Assembly: GCA_020723365.1 (NCBI GenBank)
Contig: DYJB01000170.1
Span: 1 to 5,677 of the forward strand
Source: Candidatus Aquidulcis sp.
GTDB taxonomy: Bacteria; Chloroflexota; Anaerolineae; Anaerolineales; E44-bin32
DNA: 5,677 bases
Reading direction: 5' to 3'
Part shown: one piece after another, positions 1-5,273 of the stretch
How the letters are laid out: the number at the start of each line of letters is the position of its first letter
Numbering within the stretch: position 1 is the first letter of the stretch
Made by a program: the position numbers and the translations under genes
Notes under the pieces: model-generated
The model's database searches: none
What the model was told of the DNA's origin: nothing
The model's input: only the letters and a program-made list of their open reading frames with translations

Positions 1-188
1 GTCGGGGTGTCGGTGGCGAAGAACGGAAGGCTGGGGGGCTCATCGCCGGTCAGCCAGATCACGATCATGAACAAGCCGACGACAAGCAGGACGACGGCCA
101 GCCCGCCCAGCAGCAGCGGGAGCATCCGCCCGCGCCGCCGGCGGTAGGCGTCGATCACATCCGCAGCGCGGTGTTCGGTCTCGGACAT
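1..188 (-). CDS. Single-pass membrane protein with Thr/Pro linker, N-terminal part
   Basis: Partial gene; only the first 62 codons are inside the window and the reading frame continues past the left edge. The protein begins MSETEHRAADVIDAYRRRRG, a charged, Arg-rich cytoplasmic head. One hydrophobic membrane segment follows at about residues 23-46 (from MLPLLLGG to IVIWL). After it comes an acidic and proline-rich stretch ending FFATDTPT, the expected beginning of a Thr/Pro spacer. The positive residues before the segment predict N-in, C-out topology, so the missing part would lie outside the membrane. In Anaerolineae, proteins with this head and linker often carry an extracytoplasmic domain such as LysM, but that part is not visible and this is inference. 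The start is supported by a strong Shine-Dalgarno (AGGGGAGGTG) five bases upstream. The function is unknown. Confidence 0.8.
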   Translation of the reverse strand, partial: MSETEHRAADVIDAYRRRRGRMLPLLLGGLAVVLLVVGLFMIVIWLTGDEPPSLPFFATDTP

Positions 189-193
189 GGTGG

Positions 194-203
194 CACCTCC
201 CCT
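194..203 (-). promoter_or_regulatory. Shine-Dalgarno of the left-edge membrane protein
   Basis: Read on the minus strand this is AGGGGAGGTG, with the GGAGG core seven bases from the ATG at 188. It fixes that start codon. A stable hairpin sits immediately upstream. Confidence 0.75.
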
Positions 204-208
204 CACCC

Positions 209-228
209 AGCCGGGGGTAACCCCGGCT
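209..228 (-). promoter_or_regulatory. Leader hairpin just upstream of the ribosome binding site
   Basis: A perfect 8-bp inverted repeat (AGCCGGGG and CCCCGGCT) closes a 4-base loop. It lies between the candidate -10 box (242-247) and the Shine-Dalgarno (194-203), so it would form in the 5' leader of the left-edge gene, ending five bases before the Shine-Dalgarno. It could stabilise the mRNA or modulate translation. No known riboswitch or leader family is recognised. It is not followed by a T-run, so a terminator is less likely. Confidence 0.45.
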
Positions 229-241
229 CTCCGGCGGATTC

Positions 242-247
242 AGTATA
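242..247 (-). promoter_or_regulatory. Candidate -10 box for the left-edge membrane protein
   Basis: The minus strand reads GGTTATACTGAAT, with TATACT one base off the TATAAT consensus. The box is 53 bases from the ATG, which would give a leader of about 45 nt. No convincing TTGACA-like -35 lies 16-18 bases further upstream, so this rests on the -10 alone. Confidence 0.4.
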
Positions 248-486
248 ACCGATACACGCGCCGCGCCCGCCCAAGGCGCACGGGGCCTTGGCCCCGGGCC
301 AGCGCCCGGCGTCCGAGTGCGGGAAGGTCACTCGCGAGAATGAAGTCTCCAACGCGAGCCCCCTGTCGTGATGCGGCCAGGGAGCGCGCCGGCGATCCGC
401 TGCGCCTCCCGCGCGGGGCGACGAGGCTCCGCCCCTCACAGAGGATCCCCTTCAGCGGTATTCGGGCGTGGCCGGATCGGGACGAC

Positions 487-1434
487 TCAGCGCGGCCAGT
501 CGGCGATGAGGTAGGCGATCATCGGCTTGAGCGCCGGCGCCCAGCTAGCGTCATCGTGCCCGCCCGGGTAGACGGCATACTCGTGCGCAATCCCCAGGCC
601 GTCGAGAAGCAGGTTGAGGTCCTGGGTGGCTTCACGCGCCCAGTCGTCCTCGCCGGCCAGCAGGTAGAGGCGCGCCGGCAGCGGTTCCCCGCGCCGGACG
701 ATGACCATCGGATCGTACTCCGGCCGCGCCGAGTTGACCGAGAGCGCCGGGCTGACGGCGCCCACAGCCTGGAAGACATCCGGGTTGTTGAGGCCGATCT
801 CCAGCGACCACACCCCGCCGCGCGAGATGCCCGCAATGCCCCGGCGGTCCGGACGCGGTTCGGTTCGAAAGGCCCGGTCGATGAAGGACACCAGGCCCTC
901 CACCAATTCCTCTTCGTAGGAGCCCCGGCCACCGTCCGTTGATCGAAAGAGGGGATCCGGGATGCGCGGCATCACCACCAGGAAGGGCGGCCACTCCCCA
1001 CTCAACACGGCGCCGGCAACCACCAGATCGAGTCCCAGCGTCGACCAATGAGTCTCGTTGTAGGGATAGCCGTGCAGCAGGTAGAGGGCCGGGTAGGTCT
1101 CGTCCAGCAGCCCATGACACGGGGGGACGAAGACCCGCACGGGGATGTCCTTCTGCAGGATCGGCGACGGATAGGCCAGGCTTTCGACGGTGCCGAGCCG
1201 GGAGCGGCAGCCGGGGAGGGCCGTGGCCGTCGGTGAGGGCGCGGCAGACGGCGTCGGGTCCAGCGTGAGTGGAGGCTCGAGGGATGGCGGGATCGCCGCT
1301 ATCGGCGTGGCGGGCACGGCGCAGCCGGCCAGGGCCAGGCAGGCGGCCATCCAACAGACGAGCACGCCCGCGCGCCCGGCGCGGCTCCGACGGGGACCAC
1401 CCAAACCAGAAACCTCGCGCGGCAAAGAAAGCAT
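487..1434 (-). CDS. Secreted lipoprotein esterase, alpha/beta-hydrolase (esterase D/antigen 85-like)
   Basis: A 315-residue protein of the putative-esterase family (the family of esterase D, antigen 85 and feruloyl esterases), expected to hydrolyse ester bonds outside the membrane; the substrate is unknown. The N-terminus is Arg-rich, then comes a hydrophobic stretch ending in the lipobox LAGC, with the lipidated Cys at 38. A Pro/Thr-rich spacer (about 40-73) leads to the hydrolase domain (about 80-315). Visible motifs are the oxyanion-hole LLHGY (H121), the nucleophile elbow G-I-S-R-G (Ser204), an acid in AGEDDW (Asp263 or Asp264) and the catalytic His293 in GGHDD. All triad parts are present, so it is probably active. 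An in-frame ATG 21 bases upstream (1455) is possible, but the TATGAT -10-like box lies inside that extension and the shorter form gives a more normal signal peptide. It is divergent from miaB. Confidence 0.85.
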   Translation of the reverse strand: MLSLPREVSGLGGPRRSRAGRAGVLVCWMAACLALAGCAVPATPIAAIPPSLEPPLTLDPTPSAAPSPTATALPGCRSRLGTVESLAYPSPILQKDIPVRVFVPPCHGLLDETYPALYLLHGYPYNETHWSTLGLDLVVAGAVLSGEWPPFLVVMPRIPDPLFRSTDGGRGSYEEELVEGLVSFIDRAFRTEPRPDRRGIAGISRGGVWSLEIGLNNPDVFQAVGAVSPALSVNSARPEYDPMVIVRRGEPLPARLYLLAGEDDWAREATQDLNLLLDGLGIAHEYAVYPGGHDDASWAPALKPMIAYLIADWPR

Positions 1435-1443
1435 GGCGCGCCA

Positions 1444-1449
1444 ATCATA
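1444..1449 (-). promoter_or_regulatory. -10-like box of the esterase gene, possibly leaderless
   Basis: TATGAT on the minus strand ends nine bases before the ATG at 1434. A transcript begun 6-8 bases past it would start at or next to the start codon. No Shine-Dalgarno is present, which agrees with a leaderless mRNA. No clear -35 is seen. Confidence 0.4.
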
Positions 1450-1500
1450 CAGCATGCCCGCCGACGCAGGCCGGGACGGCGAAACCGGACTCCTGCACGT

Positions 1501-1506
1501 TATAAT
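1501..1506 (+). promoter_or_regulatory. Consensus -10 box of miaB, probably leaderless
   Basis: A perfect TATAAT in GC-rich surroundings, seven bases before the ATG at 1514. This spacing puts the transcription start on or beside the A of the ATG, so the mRNA would have no leader. There is no Shine-Dalgarno upstream of the ATG. The bases at the -35 position (about 1478-1483, GGCGAA) do not match TTGACA. Confidence 0.6.
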
Positions 1507-1513
1507 CCGGCCG

Positions 1514-2869
1514 ATGAAGTACCTGGTGTGGACGGCCGGCTGTCAGATGAACGATGCCGACTCGACGCGCGTGGCTGCGGCGCTCGAGGGCCTGGGGTAC
1601 CGCGCCGCTGCCTCGCCGGAGGAGGCGGACGTCGTCGTCCTCAACACGTGCGTCGTGCGCCAGAGCGCCGAGGACAAGGCCTACGGCTGGCTGACGTCGC
1701 TCCGGCCGCTCAAGCAGCGCCGCCCCGAGATGGTGGTCAACCTGATGGGCTGCCTGGTCGGCGTGCGCGAGGACCCTGCGCTGCGCCGCCGCTTCCCGTA
1801 CGTGGACGTCTTCTCGCCTCCCTCGGATGTCCAGCCCCTGCTCGAGCACCTGCGCCGCGCCGACGGACGTGCGGCGCTCGATTCGGATCTTCTCCAGCGC
1901 AACGCGCTGCTGGACGGCGAATGGGTGCTGCCCGAGGCCGAGCGCGGCCGCCGCGTGGCCGCCCACGTCCCGATCGTGCTGGGCTGCTCGCATGCCTGCA
2001 CCTTCTGCGTCATTCCCTACCGGCGCGGCGTCGAGCGCAGCCGCCCGGCCGAGGCCATCGAGTCCGACGTACGCGCCCTGGCCGCCCAGGGCGTGCGCGA
2101 GGTCACGCTGCTGGGCCAGATCGTCGACCGCTACGGCAAGGATCTCGAGGACGGGTCGACGCTGGCCGGGCTGCTGCGGCGGCTGCAGGCGGTCGAGGGC
2201 GTCGAACGCTTCCGCTTCCTCACCTCCCACCCCAATTGGATGACCGACGAGCTCCTCGACGCCGTGGGTGACCTGCCCGGGGCCTGCGAGCACTTCGAGG
2301 TCCCGGTGCAGTCGGGGGACGACGAGATCCTGGCGCAGATGAAGCGCGGCTACACCGCCGACGACTTTCGGCGCCTGGTCGAGCGCATCCGCTCCCGCTT
2401 CCCCCACGGATCGATCGCCACCGACATCATCGTCGGCTTCCCCGGTGAGAGCCAGGCGCAGTTCGAGCGAACGGCGGGCCTGCTGGCCGAGCTCCAGCTG
2501 GATGTGGCTCACCTGGCACGCTACTCCCCCCGGCCCGGCACCGTGGCGGCGCGCCGCATGACCGATGACGTGACGGCCGAGGAGAAGGAGCGGCGCTTCC
2601 GGGTCTTGGAGGAGCTGCAAGCCGGCGTGGCCGCCGGGATCAATGCCCGGCTGGTGGGCCAGGCGGTCGAGGTCCTGGTTGAAGATCGGGTGCGCGGCCG
2701 CTGGAAGGGACGCACGCGCACGAACAAGCTGGTGTTCTTCGAGGACGCCGGGGACTACCGCGGACGGCTCGTGCCGGTGCGGGTCGAGTGGGCCGGACCC
2801 TGGAGCCTGATCGGTCGGCTGGAATCCCATCCGGGTCCGTCCGAGCGCCCGGGCGCCTCTCCGTCCTGA
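1514..2869 (+). CDS. miaB: tRNA-2-methylthio-N6-dimethylallyladenosine synthase (MiaB)
   Basis: A 451-residue radical-SAM methylthiotransferase. MiaB adds a methylthio group to C2 of N6-isopentenyl-A37 in tRNAs reading UNN codons, after MiaA, in the cytoplasm. Domain order is complete. The N-terminal methylthiotransferase domain has the three ligands of the auxiliary 4Fe-4S cluster: Cys10 in AGCQMN, Cys46 in LNTC and Cys80 in LMGC. The radical-SAM core has C158-x3-C162-x2-C165 (CSHACTFC), then TLLGQ, PVQSG (264-268) and IVGFPGE (306-312). A TRAM-like RNA-binding domain follows at about 378-440. Length matches the family. In-frame codons extend upstream, but they are low-complexity and overlap the divergent esterase; homology starts at MKYLVWTAGCQMN. 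The motif usually written GQNVNSYG is GQIVDRYG here. The paralogues MtaB and RimO are less likely because of the GCQMN and PVQSG contexts. Confidence 0.88.
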   Translation: MKYLVWTAGCQMNDADSTRVAAALEGLGYRAAASPEEADVVVLNTCVVRQSAEDKAYGWLTSLRPLKQRRPEMVVNLMGCLVGVREDPALRRRFPYVDVFSPPSDVQPLLEHLRRADGRAALDSDLLQRNALLDGEWVLPEAERGRRVAAHVPIVLGCSHACTFCVIPYRRGVERSRPAEAIESDVRALAAQGVREVTLLGQIVDRYGKDLEDGSTLAGLLRRLQAVEGVERFRFLTSHPNWMTDELLDAVGDLPGACEHFEVPVQSGDDEILAQMKRGYTADDFRRLVERIRSRFPHGSIATDIIVGFPGESQAQFERTAGLLAELQLDVAHLARYSPRPGTVAARRMTDDVTAEEKERRFRVLEELQAGVAAGINARLVGQAVEVLVEDRVRGRWKGRTRTNKLVFFEDAGDYRGRLVPVRVEWAGPWSLIGRLESHPGPSERPGASPS

Positions 2870-2940
2870 CCGATCGCGCGGGAACCCCGGCGCCCCGGCA
2901 AGCGTCCATAGGGGAGCCATACGGCGGCCTGCCGGGCGGC

Positions 2941-2969
2941 TTGACGCCTGGTGCGGGTCGCTGTAGCAT
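2941..2969 (+). promoter_or_regulatory. Promoter of the membrane-anchored Ig-like protein gene
   Basis: TTGACG (2941-2946) and TAGCAT (2964-2969) are separated by exactly 17 bases, the optimal sigma-70-type spacing. The predicted start near 2976 leaves a leader of about 50 nt ending in a good Shine-Dalgarno. It begins 71 bases after the miaB stop, so the downstream gene probably has its own transcription. Confidence 0.55.
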
Positions 2970-3015
2970 GCCGCATGCCGGAAGCGAACGGCCTGGCGGA
3001 AGGCCGCCGGCGCAC

Positions 3016-3023
3016 AAGGAGAG
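3016..3023 (+). promoter_or_regulatory. Shine-Dalgarno deciding the start at 3028
   Basis: AAGGAGAG, with its GGAG core six bases from ATG 3028. It rules out the earlier in-frame start at 2788, which lies inside miaB. Confidence 0.75.
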
Positions 3024-3027
3024 AGAG

Positions 3028-4056
3028 ATGCAGACTCCGACGCCCACCCCCAATCGCGGCCCCATGATCTTCATCGCCATCGTCGGAGCCGGCGCGGTCC
3101 TGCTGCTGCTGGTGATCGGCGCCTGGCTGCTCCTGCGCGGGCCGTCCGGCCCCACGCCCGAGGAGCTGCAAGCCACGGGCGCAGCGCAGACCGTCGCCGC
3201 GCAGCTGACGCAGGTGGCGCTTGACCTGACTATGGCGCCCCCGCCGGCCACCAATACGCCGGCGCCGCCCACCGATACGCCACCGCCCCCGGTGACCAAC
3301 ACGCCGCAGACACCCACGGTCACGCCCACGTCGGCCTGCACCGATCAGGCCGCTTTCGTATCGGACGTCACCATTCCGGACAACACCAACATGACACCCG
3401 GCCAGGCGTTCACCAAGACCTGGCGGCTCAAGAACACCGGCACCTGCACCTGGACGTCGAGCTACGCGCTGGTGTTCGACTCGGGCAACGTCATGAGTGG
3501 CCCGACGGCGCAGAACCTGGCGGGCAGCGTCGGCCCGGGCGCCACGGTCGACCTGTCCGTCAACCTGATCGCCCCGGAATCGAACGGCACGCATCGCGGC
3601 AACTGGAAGCTGCGCAATGACAAGGGCACGATCTTTGGCCTGGGCGGCGGCGGCCCGTTCTACGTCCAGATCATCGTCGGCCCGACGGCGACCCCCGGCG
3701 TGACGGTCTACAAGGCCACTTCGTTCACCGTCCGCCAGACGTACGAAGCGGACCTCGACAACGGGAGCGAGACCGGCACCGGGTCGGACTTCTGGTACCA
3801 CGCCGTTTCCGCCGCCGAGAAGTACATCGAGCCGAAGAACGGGGCCACGATGGTCAAGATGGGCAGTGTGCCCGAGTACAACGACTGCAAGAACGCCGCG
3901 CTCTCGGGCAGCGCCATCAACTTGAACACCTTCCCCGCCGGAAGCTGGATGTGCTACAAGACGAATGACGGCCGCTACGGCCGCTTCCAGCTCGACAGCT
4001 TCGGTGATCCCGGCGGGACGACGATGTACATCGACATGCGGACCTGGAACAAGTAG
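3028..4056 (+). CDS. Membrane-anchored protein with NBR1-type Ig-like domain
   Basis: A 342-residue extracytoplasmic protein of unknown function. Parts in order: a short Thr/Pro head (1-10); one membrane segment (about 13-36, IFIAIVG to WLLL); a stretch ending PTPEELQATGAAQTVAAQLT that looks helical; a Pro/Thr spacer (about 70-103, repeated TNTP/TDTP); an NBR1-type Ig-like domain (about 105-217); and a C-terminal domain (about 227-342). The Ig-like domain shows its signature TWRLKNTGTCTWT, the spaced G-P-G-A-T-V-D-L strand and GNWKLRN. Cys104 and Cys140 probably form a disulfide, as probably do Cys287 and Cys309 in the C-terminal domain, whose end (CYKTNDGRYGRFQLDSF) resembles C-terminal domains seen in other Chloroflexota surface proteins. 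The domain is known from eukaryotic autophagy receptors and from bacterial surface proteins, where its role is unclear. A carbohydrate- or protein-binding role is inference. Confidence 0.8.
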   Translation: MQTPTPTPNRGPMIFIAIVGAGAVLLLLVIGAWLLLRGPSGPTPEELQATGAAQTVAAQLTQVALDLTMAPPPATNTPAPPTDTPPPPVTNTPQTPTVTPTSACTDQAAFVSDVTIPDNTNMTPGQAFTKTWRLKNTGTCTWTSSYALVFDSGNVMSGPTAQNLAGSVGPGATVDLSVNLIAPESNGTHRGNWKLRNDKGTIFGLGGGGPFYVQIIVGPTATPGVTVYKATSFTVRQTYEADLDNGSETGTGSDFWYHAVSAAEKYIEPKNGATMVKMGSVPEYNDCKNAALSGSAINLNTFPAGSWMCYKTNDGRYGRFQLDSFGDPGGTTMYIDMRTWNK

Positions 4057-4080
4057 GCATCCGCACCCTGGTTGTCCGAT

Positions 4081-4127
4081 CGAACTCCCCGGCCCGCCGC
4101 CGACCTGGCCGCGGGCCGGGGAGTTCG
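4081..4127. terminator. Perfect 17-bp inverted repeat, probable terminator hairpin
   Basis: The left arm 4081-4097 and right arm 4111-4127 (GCGGGCCGGGGAGTTCG) are exact reverse complements, with a 13-base gap that can add three more pairs (4099-4101 with 4107-4109) past one mismatch. It lies 24 bases after the stop of the preceding gene and 33 before the next start. Position and strength suit transcription termination, but neither side has a T-run, so classic Rho-independent action is doubtful. It could equally protect the 3' end or sit in the leader of the downstream gene. Confidence 0.6.
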
Positions 4128-4160
4128 CGTGCAGGCGCCGACCGGCAGGCAGACCTCCCC

Positions 4161-5204
4161 ATGCACCCACCCTCCCCGGCGTACCGACCGAGGCTTCAGG
4201 CTGTGCTGTCGCTCGGATTCGCGGCGCTGTTGGCAGCCTGCAACTACCCGGGGCCCGGCGCGCGTTCGCAGGCGGCCCCGCCCAAGAGCCCCACTTCACC
4301 GCCCTTGGCGATGCTGCCGACGGCGGAGAGCTCCACGTGCCTCGAGAGTCTGACGGTCCTGGCCGAGTCTGGCTACCTGGACGCCACGCCTGTCGAAGCC
4401 GGGCAGACGGTCGGGCGAGTGTGGCGCGTGCGCAATACGGGCGAGTGCACCTGGACCGACAGGTACGAGCTTGTGCCCGTGGAGGGTTTCTCCTTCGGCG
4501 TGAGTCCGATCCCGCTGGGCGCTACCGTCGCCCCGGGCCAGGAGACCGAATTGCGCCTGGCCGTCTTCGCGCCGGCGACCCCCGGGTTGTATGCCGGCGG
4601 CTGGGCCCTGCGCAGCCCCGCCGGCGCGCTGCTCGGGGCTGCCAGCCGACCGCTGCGCCTGCGACTTAACGTCAGTGCCCCGCTGGCCGATCCGACCCGC
4701 GCGGTCTACAACTTCGTCGAGCACGTGTGCGAGGCGCGCTGGGTGGCCGCTTCGCCGACGCGCGCCGGGCGCCTGCTGCCCTGCCCCGGCTATGACCGCG
4801 ATGCCGGCGGGTCCGTCGCCCGCATCGACATCCCGCGCTTCTCCACCGGCGCCGCCGAAGACGAGCCGGGGCTGGCGATCCATCCTCCCCACGAGAACGA
4901 CGGCCTGATCAGCGGCACGTATCCGCTTCTGACGATTGCGGCCGGTGACCAGTTCCGGGCGCTGCTCGGCTGCAGCGCCGGCCCCTCCGGCTGCCAGGCG
5001 CGCTATCAGCTCAACGTCCGCCAGGGCGAGGCGCTCTCCCCCATCGCCGAGTGGGTCATTGGCGAAGCCGACGGCGTGCGCAACATCGCCGTTGACCTGA
5101 CCTTCCTGGCCGGCCAGAGCGTGTCCTTCGTCCTGGGAGTCGATGCCGATGGCCCGGGGACCTCGGATGCCACGCTCTGGATCCAGCCCCGGATCGTTCA
5201 CTGA
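4161..5204 (+). CDS. Lipoprotein with NBR1-type Ig-like domain and C-terminal beta-sandwich-like domain
   Basis: A 347-residue predicted lipoprotein of unknown function. The signal peptide (MHPPSPAYRPRLQAVLSLGF...) ends in the lipobox LAAC, with lipidated Cys27; a short Pro/Ser spacer (28-55) follows. The NBR1-type Ig-like domain spans about 60-171, with the signature VWRVRNTGECTWTDRY, then GATVAPGQETEL and GGWALRS; Cys60 and Cys96 match the Cys pair of the upstream gene's domain. The C-terminal part (about 178-347) has Cys190/Cys208 and Cys271/Cys278, alternating beta-like strands, and ends DLTFLAGQSVSF...LWIQPRIVH, which recalls carbohydrate-binding beta-sandwich domains; that resemblance is tentative. 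No Shine-Dalgarno or clear promoter lies before the ATG, and the strong inverted repeat separates it from the upstream gene, so its expression is unclear. It is probably a diverged relative of that gene, sharing the Ig-like part only. Confidence 0.8.
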   Translation: MHPPSPAYRPRLQAVLSLGFAALLAACNYPGPGARSQAAPPKSPTSPPLAMLPTAESSTCLESLTVLAESGYLDATPVEAGQTVGRVWRVRNTGECTWTDRYELVPVEGFSFGVSPIPLGATVAPGQETELRLAVFAPATPGLYAGGWALRSPAGALLGAASRPLRLRLNVSAPLADPTRAVYNFVEHVCEARWVAASPTRAGRLLPCPGYDRDAGGSVARIDIPRFSTGAAEDEPGLAIHPPHENDGLISGTYPLLTIAAGDQFRALLGCSAGPSGCQARYQLNVRQGEALSPIAEWVIGEADGVRNIAVDLTFLAGQSVSFVLGVDADGPGTSDATLWIQPRIVH

Positions 5205-5273
5205 CCTCGGACTCCCGCGACGCGAGGCCCCCGTGTCGACAATGGTCACCGGAAGATCCATCCCAGGTCAGAC
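5205..5273. other. Short spacer before the LysE-type fragment
   Basis: Sixty-nine bases with no gene. CCTCG (5205-5209) and CGAGG (5223-5227) could pair weakly after the lipoprotein stop. CAGGTCAG ending a few bases before 5274 is at best a weak Shine-Dalgarno. Confidence 0.35.

Larger units (their letters stand above)
189..486. other. Intergenic region between the left-edge gene and the esterase
   Basis: No credible coding here. Apart from the leader elements near the left gene it holds several GC-rich inverted repeats. CCAAGGC (271-277) can pair with GCCTTGG (285-291), or the overlapping CGGGGCC (281-287) can pair with GGCCCCG (290-296); the two structures exclude each other. GGGGCG (415-420) pairs with CGCCCC (430-435) around a 9-base loop, 52 or more bases past the esterase stop. 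Any of these could help end esterase transcription, but none has a T-run, so no terminator is called. The rest (about 300-414) shows nothing recognisable. Confidence 0.5.

Noticed and set aside
187..942. 251-codon plus-strand frame across the left intergenic region and the esterase
   Set aside because: Arg/Pro-rich low-complexity product, antisense to a gene with an intact catalytic triad, with no ribosome binding site. It is a by-product of high GC.
1435..1455. Esterase start at the ATG at 1455
   Set aside because: It adds seven residues (MLYDWRA) that overlap the TATGAT box and lengthen an already long signal-peptide head. Still possible, but less likely.
1190..1513. Upstream extension of miaB in the same frame
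   Set aside because: It overlaps the divergent esterase and its promoter, is low-complexity, and the family begins at MKYLVWTAGC. TATAAT lies inside it, seven bases before the chosen ATG.
1445..2920. 491-codon minus-strand frame opposite miaB
   Set aside because: Its codons mirror miaB; no domain or motif is visible. It is a GC-driven shadow.
2788..3027. Upstream extension of the first Ig-like gene in the same frame
   Set aside because: It begins within miaB and covers the TTGACG/TAGCAT promoter. A strong Shine-Dalgarno precedes ATG 3028.
3235..3330. Repeat array in the PPP/TNTP/TDTP coding stretch
   Set aside because: The repetition comes from a Thr/Pro protein linker, with irregular spacing. 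It is not a CRISPR array or a tandem DNA repeat.
2755..4299. 514-codon minus-strand frame opposite the first Ig-like gene
   Set aside because: Repetitive Arg/Gly/Ala composition with no motif. The opposite strand carries a clear anchored protein with promoter and Shine-Dalgarno.
4296..5261. 321-codon minus-strand frame opposite the lipoprotein
   Set aside because: No recognisable motif. The plus strand has a good lipobox and Ig-like signature.
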